The notes beneath the pieces were generated by a model. The model worked only from the letters and a program-made list of their open reading frames with translations, did no database searches and was not told where the DNA came from. Shown here piece after piece: positions 1-9,671 of a DNA stretch of 64,000 nucleotides (positions are counted from its first letter, which is position 1; each line of letters starts with the position of its first letter). Origin of the DNA: Lactarius indigo (taxonomy: Eukaryota; Basidiomycota; Agaricomycetes; Russulales; Russulaceae); NCBI GenBank assembly GCA_025766275.1, contig JAFKAC010000078.1, positions 1 to 64,000 on the forward strand. The letters are read 5' to 3'. The position numbers and the translations under genes are program-made.

Positions 1-152
1 CCTAAACCCTAAACCCTAAACCCTAAACCCTAAACCCTAAACCCTAAACCCTAAACCCTAAACCCTAAACCCTAAACCCTAAACCCTAAACCCTAAACCC
101 TAAACCCTAAACCCTAAACCCTAAACCCTAAACCCTAAACCCTAAACCCTAA
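1..152. repeat. Terminal telomere array, (CCCTAAA)n
   Basis: About 21 uninterrupted copies of the 7-base unit CCCTAAA, so the G-rich strand reads TTTAGGG towards the chromosome end. The array starts at base 1 and gives way abruptly at about 152 to coding sequence of a reverse transcriptase. A 7-base plant-type unit rather than TTAGGG is seen directly. That this is the true chromosome end is inferred from purity and position. Confidence 0.95.
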
Positions 153-1183
153 GCGAAATTCAGGAGTCCTTGACCACCCAGATATATTTTTTTACGGGCG
201 GTATATTGACGATTGTTTAGCTATAGTTTACGCGGAAGATAACCAGTCCGCAATTCAACTCTTGCAATCTAAAATAAAATATGATAATTGCGTTATTGAA
301 TGGGCAAACCCTGCATCATCACAACCTTTCTTAGACATGCTATTGTACAAAGATGAAAACAATAAACTACAGCATTGTCCTTATCGCAAGGCAGGGAACC
401 ATCAGGAAAGAATTCCATGGATATCCGCTCACCCTCTCGACGTTAAGCGCGGGACCTTTTTGGGCGAGATGTCTAGGCTAGCAACACTCAGTAGCGTTGA
501 GAAACACTATCATGAAAGTATGACAGGCTTAGTAAACCTGTATATCCATAGAGGATATCCGGCCGAAATTGTTAAAGGTTGGTTGAGTAGGAATTACCAG
601 AAGCGTTGGGAACAACGGCTGCTCGAAAGAAACGCCGAAGCGACTCGCGCGGAGACTCTGGTTCTGAAAACAGAATACAACCTAGCATGGAACTTATTTC
701 AATGCGCATGAATTTGGACAGACAATGTTTGAATATTGGGCTAAGTGGCTTATAAACCACGAAGCAGAAACTTATAGTAGTGAGTACCCCCGCCCACCCC
801 TTGATGAGGTGCCTAGCGCTTATTCTTGGAACTTAGCGGAGACCAATATCTTCAATAGTCGAGTAATTGTTTCGCGGAAACGAACCCGCAATTTTCTTGA
901 CTTAACTAATCTTTGGAAAAGGACTGTCCTAGAGAACTTGGATGACCAAATCTTGGAAACTTATACTGCCGACATTACACGCGCGGCTGTCACTGCTGAA
1001 TCAAGACTGGTTACGGACATTAACACTGCCGTCGTAGGGCCGAGCGAAACAACAATCGCTGAGGACTTAGCCGCCGACGACTCTGACGAGTATGTAGAAC
1101 ATGTTAGTGACCGTTGGTCATCGGGAAGAGCCACCGACCAATGGCGCCAAGGCGCTAGCGGAACGTGGGGACGCGGGGCCTAG
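153..1183 (+). pseudogene. 5'-truncated Penelope-like reverse transcriptase (Coprina/Athena-like)
   Basis: The reading frame opens directly out of the telomere array and carries the catalytic RT motif RYIDDCLAIV at about 205-234. It then has the block HP.DVKRGTFLGEMSRLA followed by NLYIHRGYP, an arrangement typical of Penelope-like RTs after the palm. Everything N-terminal to the YxDD motif is missing. The first frame ends at 711. A second frame, open from before 701 and ending at 1183, continues the protein (FEYWAKWL and an acidic C-terminus), so there is a one-base frameshift near 697-700. No GIY-YIG endonuclease motif is visible. This fits the endonuclease-deficient, telomere-associated PLE class described in basidiomycetes (Coprina) and rotifers (Athena). 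The orientation, sense on the C-rich strand with the truncated 5' end towards the telomere, is what priming from a telomeric 3' end would give. It is not functional as it stands. Confidence 0.8.
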
Positions 1184-1874
1184 ACCCCAGTAGACAATAC
1201 GTGTCTAACGCAATTGATTGATCACTCACACCCGTGCTTGAAGGACGAAAACTGTTAGTCCCTTGCGGATCTCCCGGCCTATGGTCGGTGTGACGCCGTT
1301 TGGGCGGGTTAGTACTCCTAGCGGATAACGTGACACCTCTTACACTCCACAGGGCCTGTATGCCCAAAGATCCTTTCCACAACTTGGATTGGACTAGTAC
1401 GGCATCATAATGGCCTGGGTGAATGACTCGCTCTCCACCTAGAATGTGAACACTCCTAGCTAGGCCCTTAAATGGGCGACGAATCAGTTAGTACCAGTTA
1501 TATGAGAGCCCCTTCGGGTAGGCGTGAGTTGACTGGGAAGGCTGCGGAGCATAGTAGCTGTGGTATTGAAATTGGTACTCTCTCCCTCAATAAGGGAACT
1601 AGGGAGTTCGGTCTTGCATCTTCTGTATCGGCATTGTAGGCTGGTCAAGCGTCTCGTACAAAGTCTCATCCTTTCTTGGAATATCATCCAGCGCATTTAA
1701 AAATAAAATAAACACCACCTGAAGTGGTAGGTACCACGGGTATCGGTCGTGTCAGACTTATTAACCGATTCAGTTAGGAGGCGAACCCTCAACTCCTAAA
1801 CCCTGAACCCTGTGCGTATGCGAAATCTTTAATCAGATAGTAGCAGCAACTGAAGAACCCCTTCTTTGCGTTAG
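1184..1874 (+). other. 3' untranslated part of the first PLE copy
   Basis: No credible gene is seen. The stretch connects the RT stop to the interstitial telomere tract at 1875 and is read as the PLE 3' region. A short degenerate telomere-like piece (CCTAAACCCTGAACCCT) sits at 1796-1812. I found no hammerhead core here, unlike the next remnant. Confidence 0.5.
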
Positions 1875-1924
1875 AAACCTAACCCTAATCCTAACCCTAA
1901 ACCCTAAACCTTAAACCCTAAACC
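1875..1924. repeat. Interstitial telomeric repeats
   Basis: About seven degenerate units mixing CCCTAA, CCCTAAA and CCTTAAA, in the same orientation as the terminal array. They sit exactly between the 3' end of the first PLE and the start of the second remnant. They are read as a former chromosome end onto which the first PLE was copied. Confidence 0.85.
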
Positions 1925-2453
1925 TTTCGTTAAATCAGATGCGGTTCTGGGTGGTCACGTGACCTAGGCGCTTATTCGGCCCTGAAACTATTATGTGTCC
2001 GGCGCTTAGTCCGGACCGGAACGGAGTAAGCGGATTTCCCCGACGGTGTGCCTTACGGTCTAGATCATCTTCCCCATTTGGGTTTATCCCCTCGGGGGTA
2101 GATCACGATCGGTGTGCCTGTGCCGGCACTAGGAGAGGTTATGGGGAATCCCCAGGGACAGGAACAGGGGACAGGCGCTCCGCGCCTGTCGGCATGTGCG
2201 TAACGATTTAATCTCGATGGGAGATCTTACCCCTTTGTAGTCGCCGCGATGTCCCCCGTTTCTCACCGGAAGGTAGGCAAACATAATTCTGTGTCCTATG
2301 TCCAACAGCTTAGCATGGCTGGTATGTACAGAATGTTTGAACAGCGCTTGTCGACCCCTTCGGGGTCGACTGTAGTTAGGTGTTGTTTTCCAGTTGACCC
2401 CCACTTCTAACCTCTTACAGCCCGTGCGGTAGCGAGAGGAAGGTATTAGTAAT

Positions 2454-2529
2454 CGAAAGAAGGCCCTGATGAGCTTATAAGCGAAAGGGTTAGCACTGGG
2501 TAGCCCCCACTGCTCTTGGCCCTCTTTCG
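2454..2529 (+). ncRNA. Hammerhead-type self-cleaving ribozyme, copy 1
   Basis: All hammerhead core bases are present in type I order. Helix I 5' strand is 2454-2465, CTGATGA is 2466-2472, helix II is 2473-2482, and GAAA is 2483-2486. Helix III is 2492-2500 with 2506-2514, plus A2486-T2516 and G2487-C2515. The cleavage triplet is CTT at 2515-2517, and the helix I 3' strand is 2518-2529. Predicted cleavage is after 2517. Helix I has one A.C mismatch. Copy 2 at 51295-51368 has the same spacing and compensatory base changes in helices I and III. Hammerheads are known in Penelope-like elements. Activity is inferred, not shown. Confidence 0.78.
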
Positions 2530-2545
2530 CCAACTCATCAGTTCC

Positions 2546-2569
2546 AGCACCTCGCTATCGCTCGGTGCT
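2546..2569 (+). other. Conserved hairpin downstream of ribozyme copy 1
   Basis: Stem AGCACC/GGTGCT closes the loop TCGCTATCGCTC. In copy 2 the loop is nearly the same but the stem is ACAAATCC/GGATTTGT, so the pairing is kept while the bases differ. It lies at the very 3' end of the element, just before the telomere unit. Confidence 0.65.
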
Positions 2570-2572
2570 TTG

Positions 2573-5500
2573 TTACTCCCTCCCTAAACGCTGGTCGTTG
2601 CTCGGGAAAACTCCGCGAACGCCGATGAGGTCGTCGCTTGGGGGGATAGCGGCGATGGGTTCATGCTCGCCGCGATCGTTTCGGAAGACGTGGACGACGG
2701 CTCGGTCGTTGTCAGGGGTGGTCGTCGGGTTTGGGAATCTGGTGATGACGTTGATCCATTCTTGTGCGGTGATGGGCCCCTCTGCTGGTGTAAGAGGTGT
2801 CCATGGCGTGAGCTGAGTGTTGGGAACTTCGGTGTCGCTGTCCTCTGCCAAGAGGGCGCGGGCGTCTTCTGCGAGGGAGTCGAGGAGTTGCGCCTGTGTG
2901 ACATGTCGCAGTGGGGAAGTGGGCATGAGAGTAATGGCTGAGCGAAGGAAGAGGGGATGACTGTCCTCTGTCCGAGCGACTCCCACTTTATCCCTTCTCC
3001 CGTGGGTTTGCGCTTCCTGATACAGGCGAAGCGCTTCCGGCGCAAAGACGTCGTCCTTGTTGACCCACTGGTTCTCCGAGTCTGGGTACCCCTTCCATTT
3101 GATCAGGTATTGAAGGCGCCTTCCTCTGCCGAAATGCCGAGTGTCTAGAATGGCCTCGACTTCATATTCCTCCTCTCCATCTATCAGTTCGGGCGGTGGT
3201 CGTGTGAAATTTTCCCCGTGCAAGGAAGTTTGCTTGTACGGTGTGAGAAGATCGATGTGAAACACTGGATGGATGCTCCACTGTGTGGGAAGTTCCAATC
3301 GATAGTTGTACGGGGACATCACCTGTATCACCCGAAAGGGTCCGTGGCGTCGCGCCGCTAATTTCGCTGTAGGCTGATTGGTTCGGAGATGCTTGCCCTC
3401 GAGCCATACGAGGTCGTTGATGTTGAATTTGGGCGTATCTTTGTTGCGCACCCATGACTCTTGTGCCTTCTTTATGAGGCGTTGGGCGTCGTTTCTAGCT
3501 TCTTTTAGCTGTGTCAGTCGCGCGGTCGCGAGGGGAATGGGAGATGGCTTATCCGTCCAGTCCGCTTGTGGGTTATACCCCATCAGAAGTTGGAACGGCG
3601 ACTCTTTAGTGTGTTCATGTGGCCAGTTGTTGTGCGCAAATTCGGCGATTGGTAGGTAAGCTTCCCAGTTGTCTTGCCGCTCATTTACCCAGAAGCGTAG
3701 GTACTGTTCCAGCCATTGGTTAGTTCGTTCGGACTGTCCATCAGTACGTGGGTGATATGCGGTTGATATGTTCTGTTGGATCCCCAGAATGCGGCATACT
3801 TCTCTGGTAAACTTGGATGTGAAGCGTGGGTCGCGGTCGCTTATTATCTTGCGCGGCAATCCGAAGCGTTTGAACACCTGGGCGACATACAGAGTCGCCG
3901 TTTCTTCTGCGGTGATTTCTTCTCGGCATGGAATGAAGATGGAAGCTTTGCTGCAGTCGTGGTCTGTGACAGTTAGTATACTGTCATACCCCTTGGAGAC
4001 GGGAAGTTTGGTGATGAAGTCCACTGCTACCGTGTGGAACGGCATAGCTTCCAGTATCGGTGTGATGGGATGCAGCGCGGCTCGTATGGGCCTCGTGTTG
4101 ACTTTATTCCTTTGGCATTCTGCGCAGCCTTGCACGTATTCATATACGTCTCTCCGGAGTCGCGGCCACCAGTAGTGTCTCTCCAGGATGCGTTGAGTTT
4201 TCGCAATTCCCGGATGGCCGTGTATTGGCAGGTCGTGATGATCGTGTATCAGTACTCGTTGAGTCGACGCTGGTCCTGTGATTACGAACCTGCCATCCTT
4301 ATACCATTCTCCTTGTATCTTCTTAAGGTGATAAGGGTCGGCCCATATCTTGATCACCTCTTCGTCTTGTTGGTGGCGTGGTTGCAGTAGATTTGGGTTG
4401 GCGATGAAGGTACGCGCGGTGTTAAGGGTTCGTACAAAGATTTCGGGGGGTAAGACCACTATTTCGCTGTTGTCCTCGACGCCTTGGTCGTAATCCGGTC
4501 GTCTTGACAGTGCATCTGCCCGCCCGTTGTTCTTTCCCTTGATGTGATGAATCTCGAAGTCGTATTCAGAAAGTTCGAGTACTTCCCTGGCGACTCGCCT
4601 GCTGATCTTCTGTGGCGATTTCCAGTATTGTAGGTTTAGATGGTCCGAATAGATTTTGATCTTGTGGGGGGCGCCTGCGAGGAGTGGTCGCCAGTTCCGG
4701 AGGGCCTTGACTATCGCGAGCAGCTCCAGGTCATAGATGTCGTAGTTCCTTTCGGCTTCGGAAAGCGTCGCCGAATAGTAACCTATGGGATGTCGCTTGC
4801 CGTCAGATTTCTTTTGCAGTAATACGGCTCCCACCGCGTAGCCCGAAGCATCTACTTCCAGTTCGAATGGATCTTGAAGGACGGGGTGTGCTAGCACCGG
4901 TTCCTCCGTCACAAGTCGTTTTAGGGTGTTAAACGCCTTTTCCTCTTCTTCAGTCCATCGCCATTCTTCGTCTTTTCGTGTTAGTTTAGTGAGTGGTTTA
5001 GCGTGAGTTGCGAAACCGCGGATAAAGAGTCTGTAAAAGTTACAGAAGCCGAGGAAAGAACGGACGTCTTTGACTTTTGTTGGCGTTGGCCAGTCCTTGA
5101 TTCCTTGAACTTTTACGGGGTCCATTCGGGTCACCCCCCTTTCAAGGATTACCCCCAGGTAATCCATCCGCGGTTGATGGAACAGGCACTTCTCGAGTTT
5201 GAAGTAGAGGTCGTGTTCCTCCGCAACGCGCAAAATATCGCGGACAGCGTTTACATGGGCCGCTAGATCGTGATCAAAGTGAGTAGCGATACCAATATCG
5301 TCCATGTAGACGCGTATGGTAGTGCCCAGTCGTTCGTGCTTTGCTATGGTGTCGCGATAGATGTGGTTCATCATGGCTTGGAAGGTGGCTGGGGAGTTAG
5401 TGAGCCCGAAGAACATGACTGTGGGTTCAAAGAGGCCGAATTTAGTTTTGAACGCTGCCTTTTCCTGGTCGCCGTCGCGAATACGTATGTTGTTGTAGCC

Positions 5501-6517
5501 CCATCGGATGTCGAGTTTCGTATAGATGTGGGCATTGCTGAGGTCAAGGATGAGGTCTTGTATTAACGGTAGTGGGTATTGATTCCGGATGGTGTGGGAG
5601 TTGATGACCCGGTAGTCCTGTACCAGGCGTAGTTTTCCGTCCTTCTTTTTAATGAAGAAGAAGGAAGATGCGTACGGAGAGATAGAGGGGCGCAGATACC
5701 CTTGCTTCAGTTTCTCTTCCAGAAACTCTTTGAGTTCGCCTTCCTCCTTTTGAGTCATAGGGTAGATTTTACAGTCGATGGCGGCCGGCGCGGATGGTTT
5801 GAAGTCTATTGCATGATCCCACGGCCTTGCCGGGGGGAAGCGATGTGAGGCTTGCTCGTTGAAAAGTTTGGTAAACATTGCGTATTCCTGAGGGAGCACT
5901 GCTGCCGTTTGTTGTTGTTTTGCTTGTATAGCCAACTCCGTCGAGGTGGTGGCTCTAGCGAACGTTTCTTCCTCTAGTTCTCGTACAATGTCTTCCTTTT
6001 CGGCCACAATGAGGGCTCGGATGGTCGTTGTTGATAGCAGTGCTTCGGTAGTTGCCAGCACTATTGGCTGCATGTCGGGGTGTATGGTAGCAGTGGCCCA
6101 GCTGATCGTTGGTTCGAATGCGCTTAGCCACGGATAGCCCAGCACCATGTCTTCACTTCCAAGGTCGGTGATTAGGAAGGTCATTTGCTTTATCTGTCCC
6201 CGTGTTTTCACTTCTAGGTTAACATAATGAGTGATTAACCCAGCTTTATTTTCCGTGTTGTCTATGTTCCATATTTTGCGGGGCGTGCTCAGTGGCTGTG
6301 CCTGGATACCAGCCCGTCTTGCCGCGTCGGGTCGGATGAAATTGTCGGTTGCGCCAGAGTCGACCAGCGCATTTGTTTCAGTCGTTTGGTAATTCGTACG
6401 GACAGTTACTGGAATTCGCATAGATCGGTAGCGCGTTGTCACAATTACAGAATTACATTGAAGAGCCCTCACCCAGACTGACGGGTTCAGGCGTCCCGAA
6501 AACCCTCTTTTCCCCAT
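2573..6517 (-). CDS. pol: Gypsy A Pol polyprotein with chromodomain
   Basis: The frame has 1,314 codons from an ATG at 6517. In order it contains an aspartic protease (LVDSGATDNFI), reverse transcriptase (VYMDDIGIA), RNase H (EVDASGYAVGAVL), integrase zinc finger (HGHPGIAKTQ...CAECQ), an integrase core with D, D and E in VDFITKLP, SDRDPRF and TDGQSERTNQ, and a chromodomain (YLIKWKGYPDSENQW). A C-terminal extension follows. Normal expression is probably by -1 frameshifting from gag at 6499-6505, so the ATG may not be the true start. The last codons (2573-2588) come from the telomere/PLE junction, so the natural C-terminus is missing. There are no internal stops. Confidence 0.92.
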   Translation of the reverse strand: MGKRGFSGRLNPSVWVRALQCNSVIVTTRYRSMRIPVTVRTNYQTTETNALVDSGATDNFIRPDAARRAGIQAQPLSTPRKIWNIDNTENKAGLITHYVNLEVKTRGQIKQMTFLITDLGSEDMVLGYPWLSAFEPTISWATATIHPDMQPIVLATTEALLSTTTIRALIVAEKEDIVRELEEETFARATTSTELAIQAKQQQTAAVLPQEYAMFTKLFNEQASHRFPPARPWDHAIDFKPSAPAAIDCKIYPMTQKEEGELKEFLEEKLKQGYLRPSISPYASSFFFIKKKDGKLRLVQDYRVINSHTIRNQYPLPLIQDLILDLSNAHIYTKLDIRWGYNNIRIRDGDQEKAAFKTKFGLFEPTVMFFGLTNSPATFQAMMNHIYRDTIAKHERLGTTIRVYMDDIGIATHFDHDLAAHVNAVRDILRVAEEHDLYFKLEKCLFHQPRMDYLGVILERGVTRMDPVKVQGIKDWPTPTKVKDVRSFLGFCNFYRLFIRGFATHAKPLTKLTRKDEEWRWTEEEEKAFNTLKRLVTEEPVLAHPVLQDPFELEVDASGYAVGAVLLQKKSDGKRHPIGYYSATLSEAERNYDIYDLELLAIVKALRNWRPLLAGAPHKIKIYSDHLNLQYWKSPQKISRRVAREVLELSEYDFEIHHIKGKNNGRADALSRRPDYDQGVEDNSEIVVLPPEIFVRTLNTARTFIANPNLLQPRHQQDEEVIKIWADPYHLKKIQGEWYKDGRFVITGPASTQRVLIHDHHDLPIHGHPGIAKTQRILERHYWWPRLRRDVYEYVQGCAECQRNKVNTRPIRAALHPITPILEAMPFHTVAVDFITKLPVSKGYDSILTVTDHDCSKASIFIPCREEITAEETATLYVAQVFKRFGLPRKIISDRDPRFTSKFTREVCRILGIQQNISTAYHPRTDGQSERTNQWLEQYLRFWVNERQDNWEAYLPIAEFAHNNWPHEHTKESPFQLLMGYNPQADWTDKPSPIPLATARLTQLKEARNDAQRLIKKAQESWVRNKDTPKFNINDLVWLEGKHLRTNQPTAKLAARRHGPFRVIQVMSPYNYRLELPTQWSIHPVFHIDLLTPYKQTSLHGENFTRPPPELIDGEEEYEVEAILDTRHFGRGRRLQYLIKWKGYPDSENQWVNKDDVFAPEALRLYQEAQTHGRRDKVGVARTEDSHPLFLRSAITLMPTSPLRHVTQAQLLDSLAEDARALLAEDSDTEVPNTQLTPWTPLTPAEGPITAQEWINVITRFPNPTTTPDNDRAVVHVFRNDRGEHEPIAAIPPSDDLIGVRGVFPSNDQRLGRE
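2582..2588. repeat. Single telomere unit at the PLE / gypsy A junction
   Basis: One CCCTAAA lies exactly where the PLE remnant ends and where gypsy A is cut off inside its C-terminal coding region. One copy could be chance. The second ribozyme copy has the same arrangement with two units (51429-51441), which supports a healed break. Confidence 0.55.
6499..6505 (-). promoter_or_regulatory. -1 ribosomal frameshift heptamer GGGTTTT
   Basis: On the minus strand G_GGT_TTT fits X_XXY_YYZ in the gag frame, nine bases before the gag TGA (6487-6489). Pol reads in the -1 frame through it. The same heptamer and spacing occur in gypsy C and gypsy E. Confidence 0.65.
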
Positions 6518-6590
6518 AGATCTTGAAGTATAAGATCTTTTACTTCATCCGTACTATTGGCCACCTGTGTGAGCCATTCCTTGGCCTGTT

Positions 6591-7205
6591 TGATGAACAG
6601 CAAAGACATAACCAGTACTCACAGAGGCAAAGAGTCTGTGGTGAGATACTAGTGGCAAGCTGGTTAGCAGCAGAGGGGAATGTCAAGCAGTGAAGCAGAG
6701 GGTGTCTGGCACACAGCAGTGAGAGAACTGATGATGGTATTATAGAGGAGAAGACATACCTGGCACACAGCAGTGAGAGAACTGATGTGGACCAGGGTGT
6801 ACAAGCAGTCTACTTATACTGTACAGAGGCGTGACACTAGTACAAGGAAAGTAACTATAGGTCACAGAATACAAGGAGCGCATTGTTCTACAACAGGACA
6901 AAGGAGTGTGCATATGGAGAACAAGGCGTGTAGAACAAGAAGGGTCCAGACTAAGATGATATCATAATGACATCACAATAAAGATATATCTAAAGGAAGA
7001 ACAAAGACGTAGTACAATGACAAGTCCAGAGGAGTCCGCATGATGTCATAGTACATGATGTCATAGGTGACACAATGATAAGTAATAGATTGTACAGATC
7101 AAAACAGTATCTAATCTACAAGTCCTTTATATCTAATCTAAAGCAGTCCATGCTGCAAGTCCGGTCCATACGAGCCGCTAAGTGCGCAAGGGTCACTTAT
7201 CAACA
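6591..7205 (-). mobile_element. Solo LTR of the copia A family
   Basis: A 615-bp LTR begins TGATGAACAG and ends CTTATCAACA on the plus strand. It is flanked by the 5-bp duplication CTGTT (6586-6590 and 7206-7210). It is clearly related to, but diverged from, the 604-bp LTRs of copia A. It interrupts the gag C-terminus of gypsy A. A solo LTR is what LTR-LTR recombination leaves. Confidence 0.92.
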
Positions 7206-9170
7206 CTGTTCTCCCGCCGTTCTTGTGCTTGCCGCATTGATTTGGGGTGCGGGCGTTACGCTGGGCGCCGGCGACATATATCCGGGCAGTGACGGCGCGT
7301 ATTGTGATGGTGCGTACTGCGAGACGGGTCCCTGAGGATATCCCGCTGTTTCGGTCATGCGGCTACTGGATGGAGCAGTCTGCCACTGCTGCTGTGTACG
7401 CGGATGTGGACAGTTTCGTGAGAGGTGGCCAGGAGCGTGACAGTTATAGCAAAGGACGTTCCTTAAGTCTCTTCGAGATCCCCCTCTTCCTCGTCCTCTA
7501 GTTCCTGGTCCTCCTCTCAGCGGGAACGGCGGTGTGGGCCAGTCGCGGTGTGGTAGTTTGTTGAAGTCAATGTCTTCGGACCCTGCGAGCCTTACCCTTG
7601 CACGGTCAGCCGAGGTGTCCATCGCCCATGGGTTAGTTTGTGGCAGGTTCTGCGGGAGTGTCCATCCCGCATTGCCGCCCTGCTTCTTTGGTTGTGTTGT
7701 CGTATTTTTGTATTCGTTGAGTCGTGCCTTGAGATGGATATAGTTCTTCTGCCGCTTAAGGACGGCCCTTTTCCAGTCGTCGAACGTGACGGGGTCGTCG
7801 AACTGGAACGCATTCTTGAACAGTTCCTTGGGTAGACCCGACGTAAAGAGGTCGATGGTTTGGGGTTCATTGAGGCGGTAGTGAGCTTTCCGTGCAAGCT
7901 GTTCAAAGTCATTGACGTACTTGTCAATGTCTTCTCCCGTCATTTTGTAACCTTTTCATAGTATAGCTTGGGCTTGTTCTCTCTCTAGCGTGTTTTCGAA
8001 CCTCTGGCTGAATCCATCGGCTACGGCGTCCCATAGGTCGCGAGTGTAGGGACTTATCCCCCGTTGTATCTGTCTGTTGAGCCAGTTCAGGAAGGATAGA
8101 ACCCATTCGCTGACCGCTCCGCCTTTGATGTAGGAAAGAAACAGAAGACATCTTCTGTAGTCGTTGCGCATGATAGGGGCGTCCAAATTCATGCCCCAAT
8201 AGACATGCCACTGCGTTAGGAATTGATCCACTTTGAGTCTGTCTCCGTCAAAGATGGAAGGTGGCTCGCCGGTTAATTTTTCATTATGATGTCCTCCTCT
8301 TCCGGCATCTCCCCCACCTCCTCCTCCGCCACTGCCTCCTCCACCTCCTGGCGGTCCCGTAGGCGGCATTCTTGGTGGTTTGGTTCTTCGTAGATCAAAC
8401 GGGACGCCACTTCCTGGTGGCGGTGGCGGGTTTCCATCTGGTCCTCCCGCCCCCGGTGGGAGGTCTAGTGCGGGTTGTCGTCCGGACGGGGGGTCTCCTC
8501 GGTCTGACCCTATTGCTCGGAAGATAGCCGCGTCATCTGCAGTCATCCGTACACCGGTTTCCGGGTTGATGGGCATAAGGATTTCTCGTGCTTCTTCTCG
8601 TATTGCGCGTGCTTCTTCAATTGCGACCTCTTCCATTGCTCTTGTTATTGTCGCCATAATGGCTGGCGATCGAATGTGAATTGGTTCTGGCTCGGTAATG
8701 TGTGCGGACTCAGCTCGTTCGATGAGGAGATCTTGTATTGCTCCTCCACTAGTCTCTGTTTGGTCTGGTTCTCGTCCTTCGCTTTCGTTTTGGCTTTCTT
8801 CCTCTTCTTCTGATATCACTTCTCCAGTAGAGTGTTCTCGTACTTGTCCGTCGACGGGACCCCAATCTGCTCGGCTGTTGAGCTCTCGGGCGTCGATATC
8901 ACACCGGTATCTAGGTCCTGCTGGTCGTATGACGTCCCACTGGGAATCTATGGGATTCCACGCAACCTCCGTCCAACACAAGTGGTCGAAGTTGAACTCA
9001 ACTGGTCGGAACCTATTAGGTCCGTTGAACTCCACAAAATATCCGGTTTCTTCTTGTCTTTCCCTCCAACTAGCAGCTTGTAGAAAGCGCGTGGGGACGT
9101 TACGCTCTCCTCTTCCTGGGAGCGAGTATGGACGGAAGTTTGTCCACTGGTCTCTCGTTGTTACGGCCAC
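7206..9170 (-). pseudogene. gag: Gypsy A Gag, one stop and LTR insertion
   Basis: The frame starts at a GTG (9170-9168) in ACCGTGG context with an in-frame TAA six codons upstream and no ATG. The first in-frame ATG is near 8655, after a conserved N-terminal domain. A Pro/Gly-rich linker precedes the capsid region (LTGEPPSIFDGDR to LEREQAQA). The frame is broken by TGA at 7956-7958 and resumes in the same phase. A CCHC zinc knuckle (CYNCHAPGHLSRNC) lies near 7460. The C-terminus is split by the solo LTR. Gag forms the particle and binds RNA. This copy is inactive unless the stop is read through. Confidence 0.85.
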
Positions 9171-9189
9171 GGTGGTATCTTGGTCTTAA

Positions 9190-9667
9190 TGTAACGCCGT
9201 CACGACGTTAGCTCGACTTGAGCTCTATAGAGGCGGTAACGACTTAGCGAATATCTTGAAAACACGAAGGTCCAAGCGTAGGCGATGGTGAACACTCGGA
9301 GGTGCACTACTTTGAAAGACGCGATAGAACAGAAGAGAGAGAGAGAGAAAGGAAGAAATAAGTGATGATTCAAGAAGACCAAGATGGCGTTTCTTGGTCT
9401 TCGCAAGACAGTTTAAATACATAAACGAGCAGGCTTAGAAGCGCTGCTATGAGTCATAGTAAGTAGCGTCCAACGTATCGCGTAAGTATCTCAAACCCTA
9501 GTACTACTAGTACTAGTATCGGTGGCGTCCATCCTCAGTCAGCTATCGGTACCGTATCTCCTATCATGCTACCGTATCACCGCACTATCGTAAGTAAGTC
9601 CGCAACTAATATACCTTACTGCCGTAGTTGCAACCGGTACAGTAAGGGTATGAGTCGAAACGTGACA
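9190..9667 (-). repeat. 5' LTR of gypsy A
   Basis: A 478-bp LTR, TGTAACGCCG...ACGTGACA on the plus strand, adjoining the gag leader. It matches the 452-bp LTR of gypsy E at 56634-57085. The promoter is expected here, reading to the left. Its partner 3' LTR is lost. Confidence 0.8.
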
Positions 9668-9671
9668 AGCA

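Larger units (their letters stand above)
1925..2581 (+). mobile_element. Second PLE-like remnant (non-coding 3' part)
   Basis: This is about 650 bases of GC-rich sequence without a supported gene, bounded by telomeric repeats on both sides. Its last 130 bases match 51290-51428 and hold a hammerhead-type ribozyme and a hairpin. It also contains a perfect 9-bp hairpin with a 3-base loop at 2350-2370. The assignment to a PLE rests on the ribozyme and the telomere junctions, not on coding sequence. Confidence 0.55.
2589..9667 (-). mobile_element. Ty3/gypsy chromovirus A, 3'-truncated
   Basis: Read on the minus strand the order is 5' LTR (9667-9190), gag, pol with protease, RT, RNase H, integrase and chromodomain, then truncation at 2589 next to a telomere unit. 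No 3' LTR or polypurine tract remains. A solo copia-family LTR is inserted at the gag/pol border (6591-7205). Gag carries one premature TGA and pol is open. It is the same family as gypsy E. Confidence 0.92.

Noticed and set aside
725..1183. GIY-YIG endonuclease at the C-terminus of the Penelope-like protein
   Set aside because: Looked for and not seen; the sequence is acidic with no GIY/YIG pair, so the element is treated as endonuclease-deficient.
1184..1874. A hammerhead in the first PLE 3' region
   Set aside because: No CTGATGA core paired with a GAAA segment; GACGAAAAC near 1240 lacks its partner.
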